A DNA stretch of 64,000 bases from Paracoccaceae bacterium (GCA_027489375.1 JAIXZW010000021.1:1-64000), one strand, 5' to 3'; numbered from the stretch's first letter, positions 16,618 through 25,881 are shown. Notes: a model not told the origin generated them from the letters alone. Program-made: numbers and translations.

Positions 16618-17603
16618 GTCGGTTTGCCCTGCCGGATGCCCAGACCTGCCAGCCAGTCGCGCACCTCGCGCCGCCGCGTCACGGCGACCGGCACCGATGC
16701 CGCCCCGTCAAGAAGCAACGTGACATCGCGCCCCTTCGCCGTCCACCCGCGCAGCGCCGCCGCCGCCACCCAGTGCGACCTGTGCACCTGCCGCCCGTAG
16801 CCTGCCGGTATCTGCGCGACCAGCCGCGCCAAGGGGCCGGTCACAAGCTCTTGCCCCGTCCGGCTGTGCAGCATCACGTAATTCCCGTAAGCCTGAAGAT
16901 GCAGCAGCGCGGCAAAGGCAAAGCGTCGCTCCGCCGCGACCATAAAGCCCCCCTCGGCCGGTGCCGAGCCTTCCGCACCCTCGGACGGGCCGGTCCCCTC
17001 CGGCCCCGCCATGCCCGCCGCCATTCCCCCCGCCGCCTGCCAGAAGGCGGGGTCCGTCTCGGCCAGCCGCCGGATCGGCATGCCGCGCAACTCCGCCAGC
17101 ACATGCGGCACCACCTTGTGCAACACGAACGAGGCGACAAGCTCCGCCGTAACCCAGTAGAACCCGACCACCAGCACCAACTCCACCAAGCTGCGGTTAT
17201 CCGCATCCAGCAGCAGATGCGACACCGCCTCGCTCATGCCAAGCCCGACAAGCGTGGCAATCCCCAGAACCGACGTCAGCGACAGCCGCTTCCAGCCCCG
17301 CCAAAAAGCGAATTGACCGGCAAAGGCAATGGTCAGGACCGCTCCGGCAAGCGCCGCCATGTAGACCGGACCCCGCACCTCCACCGCCAACCCCTGCGTG
17401 TGGCTGTTGGTGTCGGCAAGGATCAGGACCGGCAGCACCGCAAGATAGACCAGAAGCAGGTAACGATGCCGCAGCACCTGCACCGCCTCGTCCGGCAAAA
17501 GATGCAGCGTGCCCAGCGTCAACAGGACGACGCGCAACGGGCGGCCCTCGCCCTCCGCCGCCCCGCCCTGCCGGACCTCCGCCTGATGCGCCCGATGACC
17601 CAT
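16614..17603 (-). CDS. Membrane-anchored LytTR DNA-binding regulator (paralog 2 of 3)
   Basis: 329 residues with the same plan as its downstream neighbour: a VLRHRYLLLVYLA motif in the first membrane segment, four membrane segments, then a Gly/Ala/Glu-rich linker (about 185-215) and a LytTR domain (LHLQAYGNYVMLHS, RQVHRSHWVAAAAL, RREVRDWL). The downstream paralog starts within its stop codon and the upstream paralog ends three bases before its start, so the three form one transcription unit. Regulatory targets cannot be inferred. Confidence 0.88.
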   Translation of the reverse strand: MGHRAHQAEVRQGGAAEGEGRPLRVVLLTLGTLHLLPDEAVQVLRHRYLLLVYLAVLPVLILADTNSHTQGLAVEVRGPVYMAALAGAVLTIAFAGQFAFWRGWKRLSLTSVLGIATLVGLGMSEAVSHLLLDADNRSLVELVLVVGFYWVTAELVASFVLHKVVPHVLAELRGMPIRRLAETDPAFWQAAGGMAAGMAGPEGTGPSEGAEGSAPAEGGFMVAAERRFAFAALLHLQAYGNYVMLHSRTGQELVTGPLARLVAQIPAGYGRQVHRSHWVAAAALRGWTAKGRDVTLLLDGAASVPVAVTRRREVRDWLAGLGIRQGKPT

Positions 17604-17606
17604 CCC

Positions 17607-18170
17607 TCAAAGCTCCGGACGGTCGGGGGCCGGTGGGCGCGCCTGCGCCGCCTCGCCCTCGGACTCCGCGGATTTCCGCATGTCCTCGAGCATCCGTCTT
17701 ACCGTGAACTGCAAAAGCACGCTCATACTCACCATCGCCAGAACACCGTAAAACACAGCCTGTGCCACAAGCAACCCGCGAGGCGTGGGCGCCTGACGCA
17801 AGAACCAGCGGTCGCTGAATTCGGCCGCCGCCACCGCCGTTCCCACCGCGCCCGCCAGCATCCAGCCCAGCCGGACCACCGCGACCCGCCCCGTGATCCG
17901 TGCGACCGAAAGCATCGCCGCCGCGATCCCTGCCATCACCGCCACACCGGCCAGCACCTGAAGCGACGCAAGCGTCAGCGTGATTTCAAGCGGTGCGCGC
18001 GATCCGTCGCCGGTCGATCCGATGACCCCGACAAGCGCCGCGCCGAAATAGAAGAAAAGCATGTAGCGGTGCCGGAACAGGTCGCGGAATTCGCGGGCGC
18101 TCATCGGCACATCCGGCCCGAGGGGAATTCGCAATGTCACATCGTCCAAATCGTCACCCCACGCACACAC
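17607..18170 (-). CDS. Four-helix membrane protein, LytTR-less paralog (1 of 3)
   Basis: About 187 residues. The GTG start given is the longest choice, and a TTG at residue 8 preceded by GGGGTG is an alternative. It shares with its two downstream neighbours the motif LFRHRYMLFFYFG at the first membrane segment and the same four-segment topology. It stops after a short charged tail (RRMLEDMRKSAESEGEAA) without any DNA-binding domain. It is first in the operon. It may be a sensor or an inhibitory partner of the two LytTR proteins, or a truncated copy. No family name recognised. Confidence 0.78.
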   Translation of the reverse strand: MCAWGDDLDDVTLRIPLGPDVPMSAREFRDLFRHRYMLFFYFGAALVGVIGSTGDGSRAPLEITLTLASLQVLAGVAVMAGIAAAMLSVARITGRVAVVRLGWMLAGAVGTAVAAAEFSDRWFLRQAPTPRGLLVAQAVFYGVLAMVSMSVLLQFTVRRMLEDMRKSAESEGEAAQARPPAPDRPEL

Positions 18171-18332
18171 CGCATGTAAGTAGCATTCACGTTTATTACG
18201 GCAAGCATCTCATTGGTGTAGTCCGCCCCCCGCATGCGCCCGCCTGCCCGTTCCGCCGCTTCGTCTTGACCGCGCGGGGGCAACGGGCTAGGCCACCTCG
18301 CAACGTTTTCCCATGTTTTGCAGGAGCGCCCC

Positions 18333-19439
18333 GTGGCCAATCCCTCCCTTCTCATCCTCGCCGGTGACGGCATCGGTCCCGAAGTCATGGCCGAGGTGAA
18401 AAAGATCATCGGCTGGTTCGGCGCCAAGCGCGGCGTCACCTTCGACGTGACCGAAGACCTCGTCGGCGGCTGCGCCTATGACAAGCACGGCACGCCGCTG
18501 CATGACGCCACGATGGCCAAGGCGCAAGCGGTCGACGCGGTGCTTCTGGGTGCCGTCGGCGGCCCGCAATACGACAACCTCGACTTCTCGGTGAAGCCCG
18601 AGCGTGGCCTCCTGCGCCTGCGCAAGGAGATGGACCTCTTCTCCAACCTCCGCCCCGCGCAATGCTTCGACGCGCTGGCCGATTTCTCCTCGCTGAAGAA
18701 AGAGGTCGTCGCGGGTCTCGACATCGTCATCGTCCGCGAACTGACCAGCGGAGTCTATTTCGGCGAACCGCGCGGCATCTTTACCGAAGGCAATGAACGC
18801 GTCGGCATCAACACCCAGCGCTATACCGAATCCGAAATCGCCCGCGTGGCGCGCTCGGCCTTCGAACTCGCCCGCCGCCGCAACAACAAGGTCTGCTCGA
18901 TGGAGAAGGCCAACGTCATGGAATCGGGCATCCTGTGGCGTCAGGTCGTGCAGGAAATCCACGACAAGGAATATCCCGACGTCGCCCTGACCCATATGTA
19001 TGCCGACAACGGCGCGATGCAGCTGTGCCGCTGGCCCAAGCAGTTCGACGTGATCGTGACCGACAACCTGTTCGGTGACGTGCTCTCGGACATGGCGGCC
19101 ATGCTGACCGGCTCGCTCGGGATGCTGCCCTCGGCCTCGCTCGGCTCGCCGATGGCGAACGGCCGGCCCAAGGCGCTGTATGAACCCGTCCACGGTTCGG
19201 CCCCCGACATCGCGGGGCAGGGCAAGGCGAACCCCATCGCCTGCATCCTCAGCTTCGCGATGGCGCTGCGCTACAGCTTCGACATGGGCACCGATGCGAC
19301 CCGCGTCGAAAAGGCCGTGGAAAAGGTGCTCGCCGATGGCGTCCGCACCGCCGACCTGATGGGTCCCGAAGGGGGCAAGCCCGTCTCCACCAGCCAGATG
19401 GGCGACGCGATCATCGCCGCACTCGACGCCTCGCTCTGA
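18333..19439 (+). CDS. leuB: 3-isopropylmalate dehydrogenase
   Basis: NAD-dependent oxidative decarboxylation of 3-isopropylmalate, the third specific step of leucine synthesis. 368 residues from a GTG with AGGAG six bases upstream. A TTG five codons earlier is unlikely. Motifs: [39 protein letters not shown] (leucine-enzyme type), [17 protein letters not shown] and [18 protein letters not shown]. It is separated from leuCD by 4.7 kb and has its own 162-bp upstream region, divergent from the LytTR operon. Confidence 0.97.
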   Translation: MANPSLLILAGDGIGPEVMAEVKKIIGWFGAKRGVTFDVTEDLVGGCAYDKHGTPLHDATMAKAQAVDAVLLGAVGGPQYDNLDFSVKPERGLLRLRKEMDLFSNLRPAQCFDALADFSSLKKEVVAGLDIVIVRELTSGVYFGEPRGIFTEGNERVGINTQRYTESEIARVARSAFELARRRNNKVCSMEKANVMESGILWRQVVQEIHDKEYPDVALTHMYADNGAMQLCRWPKQFDVIVTDNLFGDVLSDMAAMLTGSLGMLPSASLGSPMANGRPKALYEPVHGSAPDIAGQGKANPIACILSFAMALRYSFDMGTDATRVEKAVEKVLADGVRTADLMGPEGGKPVSTSQMGDAIIAALDASL

Positions 19440-19446
19440 GCTGTGG

Positions 19447-19468
19447 CGGGGGCGGTCAGCCGCCCCCG
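19447..19468 (+). terminator. Terminator hairpin after leuB
   Basis: CGGGGGCGG-TCAG-CCGCCCCCG, a perfect 9-bp stem with a 4-base loop starting 8 bp after the leuB stop. The tail is only TT, so termination strength is uncertain. Confidence 0.6.
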
Positions 19469-19493
19469 TTCCCGTCCGAACCCCGTGGTAACG

Positions 19494-20408
19494 ATGTCGT
19501 CGCAGTCCCATCTGATCGGATCGTTCTTCGGGCTTCTGGCCTTTGGCCTGTTTTCCGTCTCGGATGTCTCGCTGAAATGGCTCGGCGCTGGGCTGAACCC
19601 GTTGCAGGTCCTGTTCTTCTCCTGCCTCTTCGCGCTGCCCCTGATCGTCGCCTATGCAAGGCTGAGCGACCCGCGCCAACCGCTGCGCCCGCGCCACCTG
19701 CGCCTGACGCTGTTCCGTGCCCTTCTGGCGGTATTCAACAGCGTGGCGGTGATCTACGCCTTCGGCGCGCTACCCTTGGCGCAAGCCTATGCGATCTTCT
19801 TCACCATGCCGCTCTTCATCGCGCTCATGGCCGTGCCGATCCTTGGCGAAAAGCTCGATGCCCTGACCGCGGGTGCCATCGTCCTCGGACTTGTCGGAGT
19901 CTTCGTCGCCCTGCAACCGGGGCGGATGCCGCTGGAATGGGCGCATCTCGCCGCGCTGGCGGGGGCGATGTCGGGGGCGCTGAACTCTGCACTGATCCGC
20001 AGGACGCGGGACGAATCCTACCTCGTCCTCGTGCTCTACCCGATGGGAGCGCAGCTTCTCGCGGCGGGGCTGGCGCTGCCCTTCGTCTTTTCCCCCATGA
20101 CAAGGATCGACCTTGCCGTGACGGGCCTTCAGGCGCTCTGCGGAGTGTCGGGCATGGTGGCCTTCATCGCCGCCTACCGCCGCGCCACCGCAGCCTTCGT
20201 CGCCCCCATGCAATATTCGCAGATCATCTGGGCCACGCTGCTCGGCCTCGTGATCTTCGGCGAAAGGCCAAGCCTCGCCACGGGTGCAGGCATCGCGCTC
20301 ATCGTCGCGGCGGGGATGGTCGTGCTCCTGCGCAAACCCGACACCGCAGTCCCGGGAAAGCCACCCGTCAGGCCACCCGCCAAGCCACCCGCCAAGCCAC
20401 CCGCCTGA
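19494..20408 (+). CDS. EamA/DMT family transporter
   Basis: 304 residues, ten predicted membrane segments in two EamA halves (for example FFGLLAFGLFSVSDVSLKW at the start, AFIAAYRRATAAFVAPMQYSQIIWA in the second half cut here only for naming the AYR..APMQYSQ block). Drug/metabolite transporter superfamily: export of small metabolites from the cytoplasm, substrate unknown. The C-terminus is a Pro-rich tail encoded by a 12-bp tandem repeat. The next gene is a paralog in the same orientation. The ATG at 19494 is preferred over an upstream GTG because the first membrane helix begins just after it. Confidence 0.87.
   Translation: MSSQSHLIGSFFGLLAFGLFSVSDVSLKWLGAGLNPLQVLFFSCLFALPLIVAYARLSDPRQPLRPRHLRLTLFRALLAVFNSVAVIYAFGALPLAQAYAIFFTMPLFIALMAVPILGEKLDALTAGAIVLGLVGVFVALQPGRMPLEWAHLAALAGAMSGALNSALIRRTRDESYLVLVLYPMGAQLLAAGLALPFVFSPMTRIDLAVTGLQALCGVSGMVAFIAAYRRATAAFVAPMQYSQIIWATLLGLVIFGERPSLATGAGIALIVAAGMVVLLRKPDTAVPGKPPVRPPAKPPAKPPA
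20361..20405 (+). repeat. 12-bp tandem repeat encoding a Pro-rich tail
   Basis: Nearly four copies of CCACCCGCCAAG (the first diverged as CCACCCGTCAGG) code for PPVRPPAKPPAKPPA at the very end of the EamA protein. This in-frame simple repeat could vary in length between strains. Confidence 0.85.
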
Positions 20409-20529
20409 CCGCACAGGCAAGGAGCCGCTTACCGCCCGCGCCACCGGCGCCGCGCCGCCTTGCGCTTGGGGGATGAACACGCCAAAGGGCTGTGGTAACG
20501 GTTTCACACACCCTTCGGCGGATTCCCCC

Positions 20530-21504
20530 ATGCACAGCAACCTGCGCGGCGCGCTCCTCTCCCTTGCCTCCTTCGGGGTCTACGCCACCCACGACGTGAT
20601 CGTGAAGACGCTGGGCGAAAGCTACCGCCCGTTCCAGATCATCTTCTTCGCGGGCCTGCTCAGCTTTCCGCTCATCACCATCATGCTGATGAGCGACCGC
20701 ACCGATGGCACGCTGATCCCCAAACACCCGTGGTGGACCGTGATCCGCACCACATCCGCCGTTCTGACGGGCCTCGGCGGGTTCTACGCGTTCTCCGTCC
20801 TGCCGCTGGCGCAATGCTACGCGATCTTCTTCGCCATGCCGATCCTCATCACCCTGCTTGCCATCCCCGTGCTGGGCGAACGCATCGGCCTGCACCGTGG
20901 CCTTGCGGTCGTGGCGGGCCTCCTCGGCGTGCTGATCGTGCTGCGCCCCGGAGAGGTGGAGTTCGGCCTCGGCCACCTCGCCGCCCTTTCCGCCGCCTTC
21001 ATGGGCGCGCTCACCTCGGTCATCGTGCGCAAGGTGGGCAAGGCCGAGCGTTCCATCGTCCTCATGCTTTACCCGATGGTGGCGAACTTCGTCGTCATGG
21101 GCGCGGCGCTGCCCTTCGTCTACACCCCCATGCCGATCGAGCATCTGGGCCTCCTCGGCGCGATGGCTGCGATGGGCCTGATCGGCGGCCTGCTTTCGAT
21201 TGCCGCCTACCGCCTCGCCCCTGCGGTGATCGTGGCCCCCATGCAATATTCGCAAATGCTCTGGGCGGTATTCTACGGCTGGCTCTTCTTCAGCGAATCC
21301 CTCGATTTCAATACCGCGCTTGGCAGCGCCGTGATCATCGCCTCCGGCCTCTACATCGTCCTGCGCGAAGGCACGCCTGCCGTTTCCACCAACCGCCCCG
21401 TGCTCGAAAACCGCTCGCGCTTCGACACGGGGATGCAGCCGCGCATCGGATCGTGGATCAGGCTTGTCGAACGCCGCCGTTCCGATGCCCCTTCCGGCGA
21501 ATGA
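20530..21504 (+). CDS. EamA/DMT family transporter (tandem paralog)
   Basis: 324 residues from the ATG of MHSNLRGALLSLASFG. The frame is open upstream but that part is overlap with the previous gene. Ten hydrophobic segments form two EamA repeats. It shares blocks with the preceding protein, such as PLAQ(C/A)YAIFF(A/T)MP and AP MQYSQ(M/I)LWA. Export of small metabolites is the family role, substrate unknown. Tandem placement suggests gene duplication and perhaps a paired function. Confidence 0.87.
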   Translation: MHSNLRGALLSLASFGVYATHDVIVKTLGESYRPFQIIFFAGLLSFPLITIMLMSDRTDGTLIPKHPWWTVIRTTSAVLTGLGGFYAFSVLPLAQCYAIFFAMPILITLLAIPVLGERIGLHRGLAVVAGLLGVLIVLRPGEVEFGLGHLAALSAAFMGALTSVIVRKVGKAERSIVLMLYPMVANFVVMGAALPFVYTPMPIEHLGLLGAMAAMGLIGGLLSIAAYRLAPAVIVAPMQYSQMLWAVFYGWLFFSESLDFNTALGSAVIIASGLYIVLREGTPAVSTNRPVLENRSRFDTGMQPRIGSWIRLVERRRSDAPSGE

Positions 21505-21560
21505 ATCGCCCGCAGGGTCTTGCAAAGCGCGCGGGCAGGCTGTAACCCCCTGCCCACGGT

Positions 21561-21637
21561 CGGAGCGTAGCGCAGTCTGGTAGCGCACCTGCTTCGGGAG
21601 CAGGGGGTCGGAGGTTCGAATCCTCTCGCTCCGACCA
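21561..21637 (+). tRNA. tRNA-Pro, anticodon CGG
   Basis: 77 bases with an encoded CCA end. The acceptor stem is CGGAGCG/CGCTCCG and the D arm is GCGCAGTCTGGTAGCGC. The anticodon arm is CCTGC-TTCGGGA-GCAGG, giving anticodon CGG (reads CCG). The T arm is GGAGG-TTCGAAT-CCTCT. All stems pair, so it should be functional. Confidence 0.97.
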
Positions 21638-21670
21638 ATTCAAAAAATCCCGAACCCCCACATCGAAAGC

Positions 21671-21690
21671 GCCGGACGTCCCCGTCCGGC
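21671..21690 (+). terminator. Terminator hairpin after tRNA-Pro
   Basis: GCCGGACG-TCCC-CGTCCGGC, a perfect 8-bp stem with a 4-base loop 33 bp past the tRNA, followed by CCTTTGG. A likely terminator with a weak T tract. Confidence 0.6.
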
Positions 21691-21736
21691 CCTTTGGCAA
21701 TCCATGCCCGCGCTGCCGATCACCTGCCCGCCGCGC

Positions 21737-21770
21737 AAAGAAAAACCCTCCCCCGCGGCGCGGGAGAGGG
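21737..21770 (-). terminator. Rho-independent terminator of the sugar ABC operon
   Basis: On the minus strand: CCCTCTCCCGC, loop GCC, GCGGGGGAGGG, then TTTTTCTTT. An 11-bp stem with one wobble pair and a strong T run, 22 bp past the stop of the binding-protein gene. Confidence 0.92.
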
Positions 21771-21791
21771 CCGATTCCTTCCGCTACGGGA

Positions 21792-22721
21792 TCAATCGTA
21801 AAGCACAGCCGCGATATTCGCGTCGGCCATGTTGGACTTGTCGTACCAGTAGAAGCCGGTGTCGATGTTCTTGGGCAGTTCTTCACCCTTCACCGCCTTG
21901 GCAAGGCTGTCGACGACGCACTGGCCGATGCCGACGGGGTTCTGGGTGATCGACCCGATCAGGGTGCCTTCCATGATGGCATCCTTCTGGGTCTTGCCCG
22001 AGTCGAAGCCCACGCCGACGATCTTGGCGCCGGTTTCCTTGATGGCGACGGCCAGACCGATTGCCGCACCTTCGTTCGAAGCGAAGATCGCCTTGAGGTC
22101 GGGGTTCGCCTGCATCATCGCCTTGACGTTGTCGGTCGCCTTCAGCGCGTCGTTGGCGTATTGCACGTCGACGACCTCGATCTTCGGATAGGCTTCCTTG
22201 ATGCGGTTCAGGAAGCCGTCACGGCGCCCGATACCCGTGGCCGAGGTCTGGTCGTGGATCACGGCCGCGATCTTGCCCTCTTCGCCGATGGCCTTTGCCA
22301 GACCGTCCGCTGCCGCTGCCGCCGCCGCCATGTTGTCCGTCGAACAGGTCGTCAGCGGCAGGTCGCTGTCCACGCCCGAGTCGAAGGCGACGATCGGGAT
22401 GCCCGCGTCAGCCGCCTTTTGCAGCGCCGGAACCTGCGCCTGGCTGTCCAGCGCAGCAAAGCCCAGACCCTGCGGGTTCTTGGCGATGGCGGCGTTCAGG
22501 ATGTCGGTCTGCTTGTCGATCTCGGCTTCGGTGTTCGGGCCTTCGAAGGTGATGGTCACGCCATTGCGCGCCGCCGCTTCCTCGGCACCGGCCTTCACGG
22601 CCTGCCAGAACTGGTGGCTGAAGCCCTTGGCGATGATCGGGAAATAGGTTTCCGCGAAAGACGGAGCCGCGGTCAGCGCCAGCCCGAGGGCCATTGCCGA
22701 GGTCATAAGGGTCTTTTTCAT
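21792..22721 (-). CDS. Sugar ABC transporter, periplasmic substrate-binding protein (RbsB-like)
   Basis: 309 residues with a clear signal peptide (cleavage after SFA, about residue 23). A type 1 periplasmic binding fold of the ribose/galactose class follows: FPIIAKGFSHQFWQAVKAG, PNTEAEIDKQ, GIPIVAFDSGVDSD, IFASNEGAAIGLAVAIKE and ITQNPVGIGQ. It captures a sugar and delivers it to the permease. It is last in a three-gene operon after the ATPase and permease, 87 bp behind the permease. The sugar cannot be identified from sequence. Confidence 0.93.
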   Translation of the reverse strand: MKKTLMTSAMALGLALTAAPSFAETYFPIIAKGFSHQFWQAVKAGAEEAAARNGVTITFEGPNTEAEIDKQTDILNAAIAKNPQGLGFAALDSQAQVPALQKAADAGIPIVAFDSGVDSDLPLTTCSTDNMAAAAAAADGLAKAIGEEGKIAAVIHDQTSATGIGRRDGFLNRIKEAYPKIEVVDVQYANDALKATDNVKAMMQANPDLKAIFASNEGAAIGLAVAIKETGAKIVGVGFDSGKTQKDAIMEGTLIGSITQNPVGIGQCVVDSLAKAVKGEELPKNIDTGFYWYDKSNMADANIAAVLYD

Positions 22722-22808
22722 GTCTCACTCCCTGAGTTTCTAACCGGATGCAAACCGCTGCACCCGGGGCAGTCTGTTGGTATTCGTCGGTCTGTTCACT
22801 CTCCCCGT

Positions 22809-23813
22809 TTACGATTTCTTGCGCAGGAAGATGTCGATGAACACGGCGACGATGATGATCACCCCCGTCACGACGATCTTCCACTCCTCCTGCACCCCCA
22901 TCACGCGCAGACCGTTGGTCAGGACGCTCATGATGAAGGCGCCGATGATCGTTCCCGTCACCGTCCCGCGCCCGCCCGAAAGCGAGGTGCCGCCGATGAC
23001 CACCGCCGCGATGGCGTCAAGCTCGTAGCCAAGCCCCAGCGCCGGCTGCGCCGAATTCAGGCGCGACGACACGATCAGCCCCGCGATCCCGCTGATGCCG
23101 CCGCAGATGGCATAGGTCAGGATTTTCCAGCGGTTGACCTTGATCCCCGACAGCCGCGCCGCTTCCTCGTTCGACCCGAGCGCAAAGATCATCCGTCCCA
23201 CGATGGTCCGCGTCAGCACGATCGAGGACAGGATGGCCACCACGAACATGATCATCACGCCGTTCGGAATCTCGATCGACGGAAAGATCGCCGAGATGGA
23301 GCTTACGGGCGACAGAAGCTGGTAACTCGGCGTGTCGTTGAAATAGATCGGCTTGGCTTCGGAAAAGACCAGCGCCAGCCCCCGCGCGATCTGCATCATG
23401 CCAAGCGTGGCGATGAACGGAGGGATCTTTAGCTCCGCGATGGTAAAGCCCGACACCGCCCCCATGAAGGCTCCGGCGGCAATCGCGGCAAGGATGCCCA
23501 AGGGCAGCGGCATCCCGAGGTTCGTCAGCACGATCCCCGCGACCACCGCCGTCAGCGTCATCATCGTGCCCACGGACAGGTCGATCCCGCCCGAAATGAT
23601 CACGAATGTCACTGCCACGCCCAGCACGCCGTTGACCGCCGTGGCCTGCATGATCCCGACCATGTTGCTGCCCGTGGCAAAGTTCGGCGCGAACAGGCTG
23701 AAAAAGCCCAAAAGCGCCACCAGCACCACAAAGGCCACCGCCTTCTGCAAGGCCGCCGTGGTAAGGAAGCCCGGCTTGGCCCCCTGTGCGCCATCCACTG
23801 TCGTATCCGTCAT
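22809..23813 (-). CDS. Sugar ABC transporter permease (RbsC-like)
   Basis: 334 residues of the BPD_transp_2 family with about eight to ten membrane segments. Visible family blocks are GGIDLSVGTMMTL, IPPFIATLGMMQIARG, ALGSNEEAARLSGIKV (the ATPase contact loop) and GGTSLSGGRGTVTGTIIGA. It forms the membrane channel for the sugar carried by the binding protein, powered by the upstream ATPase, which ends 16 bp before it. A single permease gene is present, so the channel is presumably a homodimer. Confidence 0.93.
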   Translation of the reverse strand: MTDTTVDGAQGAKPGFLTTAALQKAVAFVVLVALLGFFSLFAPNFATGSNMVGIMQATAVNGVLGVAVTFVIISGGIDLSVGTMMTLTAVVAGIVLTNLGMPLPLGILAAIAAGAFMGAVSGFTIAELKIPPFIATLGMMQIARGLALVFSEAKPIYFNDTPSYQLLSPVSSISAIFPSIEIPNGVMIMFVVAILSSIVLTRTIVGRMIFALGSNEEAARLSGIKVNRWKILTYAICGGISGIAGLIVSSRLNSAQPALGLGYELDAIAAVVIGGTSLSGGRGTVTGTIIGAFIMSVLTNGLRVMGVQEEWKIVVTGVIIIVAVFIDIFLRKKS

Positions 23814-23829
23814 TCCCGTAATCCCCCGT

Positions 23830-25446
23830 TCACGCCGCGTTGGCGCGCTGTGTCGCCAGCGTCATGATGTCTTCCTGCGTGGCCGTCCGACCGTCGAGTT
23901 CGCCCGTGATCCGCCCCTCGCACATGACCGCGATGCGATGCGACAGGCGCAAAACCTCGGGCAGTTCCGACGAGATGACGATGACGGCCTTTCCCTGCGC
24001 CGCCAGTTCCTCGAGCAGCCTGTAGATCTCGGCCTTCGCGCCCACGTCGATGCCCCGCGTCGGTTCGTCGAAGATCAGGATGTCGCAGTCGCGCAGCAGC
24101 CATTTGGAAATGACCACCTTCTGCTGGTTGCCCCCCGACAGGAGCCGCGTTTCCTGATGGATGTGCGGCGTCTTGACCTTCAGCTTGCGGACATATTCCT
24201 CGGCGACCTTGCCAAGGGCGGCATCCTGCATGAACCCGCCCTGCATGAAGCGGCCCCAGCTTGCCATCGTCACATTGTCCCGGACCGACATTCCGGTCAC
24301 AAGGCCGAAGTGTTTGCGGTCCTCGCTCAGATAGGCGATCCCGCGCGCCACCGCATCGGCAGGACTGCCGATCCTGCAGGCTTTGCCGTGGATGTGGATT
24401 TCCCCGCTGTCGATCGGGTCGGCACCAAAGATGGCCCGCGCCACCTCGGTCCGGCCCGCCCCCATCAGCCCCGCGATGCCAAGGATTTCGCCCCTGTGCA
24501 GCGACAGGCTGACGTTGCGGATCGCCTTGCCGCGGTTCAGGCCCGTGACGCGCAAGACCTCCTCGGTCGTGCCATGCCCCGTCGCGCGGTGCTGGTCGGC
24601 CAGTTCGCGCCCCACCATCAACTGGATGATCGTCGACATCGGAGTGGATGCGGCGGGCAGCGTGTCGATGTATTGCCCGTCCCGCATCACGGTCACGCGG
24701 TCTGCGATGCGCTTCACCTCGTCCATCTTGTGGGTGATGTAGACGATGCCGACGCCATGCGCCTTCAGGTCCTCGATCACCGCGAACAGGTGCTCAACCT
24801 CCGTCTCGTTCAATGCGCTGGTCGGTTCGTCCATCACCAGAACCCGCGCATCATAGGACAGCGCCTTGGCGATCTCGACCAGCTGCTGCCGCGCCACGGT
24901 CATGGCACCCACCTCGGCGGCGGGGTCGATGTCCACTTTCATCCGCCGGAAAATCGCCGCCGCGTCCCGCTTCAGCTTCGCCTCGTCCACGAAAATGCCG
25001 AATCCCCTGCGCGGTTCGCGCCCGATGAAGATGTTCTGCGCGGCACTCAGGTGGTTCATCAGGAACAACTCCTGATGGATGATGCTGATTCCCAGCGCCT
25101 GCGCCGCTTGCGGGTCGCGCAGCGTCACCGCCTTTCCGTCGACAAGGATTTCGCCCGCATCGGGCTGGTAGACCCCCGTCATGATCTTCATAAGCGTGGA
25201 TTTGCCCGCGCCGTTCTCGCCCATCAGGGCATGGACCTCGCCCGCCCGCAGGTCGAACCCCACGTCCTGAAGCGCCCGCACGCCGGGAAAGGATTTCTCG
25301 ATCCCCCGCAGTTCGACAACGCTCTGGCCTGCCGCCTTTGCAGCTTGTGCCACCGTCTTTCCCCCCTTGCCAGCATCCACCCGCTTTGCGGTTCCCTTGG
25401 ACGCCCCGCCAAATCGTGTCGGCAGGATTCTTGTTTGGACTGACAT
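23830..25446 (-). CDS. Sugar ABC transporter ATP-binding protein (RbsA-like, double ATPase)
   Basis: 538 residues with two ATPase halves. The first has [14 protein letters not shown] (Walker A near residue 80) and [13 protein letters not shown] (Walker B). The second has the degenerate [12 protein letters not shown] typical of RbsA/MglA, plus [14 protein letters not shown] and [17 protein letters not shown] ~40-residue N-terminal extension precedes the usual start at [13 protein letters not shown], so the true start may be internal. It is first in the operon. An 18-bp imperfect inverted repeat overlaps the given ATG. Confidence 0.93.
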   Translation of the reverse strand: MSVQTRILPTRFGGASKGTAKRVDAGKGGKTVAQAAKAAGQSVVELRGIEKSFPGVRALQDVGFDLRAGEVHALMGENGAGKSTLMKIMTGVYQPDAGEILVDGKAVTLRDPQAAQALGISIIHQELFLMNHLSAAQNIFIGREPRRGFGIFVDEAKLKRDAAAIFRRMKVDIDPAAEVGAMTVARQQLVEIAKALSYDARVLVMDEPTSALNETEVEHLFAVIEDLKAHGVGIVYITHKMDEVKRIADRVTVMRDGQYIDTLPAASTPMSTIIQLMVGRELADQHRATGHGTTEEVLRVTGLNRGKAIRNVSLSLHRGEILGIAGLMGAGRTEVARAIFGADPIDSGEIHIHGKACRIGSPADAVARGIAYLSEDRKHFGLVTGMSVRDNVTMASWGRFMQGGFMQDAALGKVAEEYVRKLKVKTPHIHQETRLLSGGNQQKVVISKWLLRDCDILIFDEPTRGIDVGAKAEIYRLLEELAAQGKAVIVISSELPEVLRLSHRIAVMCEGRITGELDGRTATQEDIMTLATQRANAA

Positions 25447-25458
25447 GTTAGCGTGTCA
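25441..25458. promoter_or_regulatory. Possible operator overlapping the ABC operon start
   Basis: TGACATGTTAGCGTGTCA: 5-bp outer arms TGACA/TGTCA, with the half TGTTAGCG resembling LacI-family operators. It overlaps the annotated ATG of the ATPase gene. No regulator gene is adjacent, so this is a weak candidate. Confidence 0.35.
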
Positions 25459-25718
25459 GTTCCTTCATGCGAGAAGTTTTTTCACTCCACGATCTCTCTT
25501 TGGAGAGTGACCCATACCCTTCCTTCGTCCGTCTCGTCGGCCTTCGTGCCCCGTGGAACAGAAAGACCGCCACGCAATTCACCACCAGGGGCCACAGCGC
25601 CCGGCCCAAGCGCAGCGTGCGAAGCCGAAGCCCGCAGCCAGCCGGTGCCGGTCGCAGCCCCTTGACCCGACGGTGTCAATATTCCGCCCGCTTCGCAAAC
25701 GGAATTTTCATTCCGTCC

Positions 25719-25763
25719 GCAGCTTTGCCCTGAGCAGCTTTGCCCTGAGCAGCTTTGCCTTGA
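25719..25763. repeat. 3 x 15-bp tandem repeat
   Basis: Three direct copies of GCAGCTTTGCCCTGA (the third ends CTTGA), inside the 435-bp gene-free stretch 25447-25881. That stretch also has a small hairpin (CGGAATTTTCATTCCG near 25700) and a G/A-rich run near 25845-25873. No gene is supported in it. It must contain the promoter of the ABC operon. Confidence 0.8.
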
Positions 25764-25881
25764 TGTGCCTCACCCGTCGGCCTTCGGGGGCAGAAACCGA
25801 CCCCCTCCGCAGCCCCGCAGAGCGGGGCGACAGGCCGTTTCGCAAAAGGACAGGGGGGAGAGAGAGAGGGGGGGAGTGGCT

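Noticed and set aside
18171..18240. Possible LytTR binding repeat (CACGTTTAT) upstream of the LytTR operon
   Set aside because: A single imperfect half-site only; no second copy at the usual 12-13 bp distance was found.
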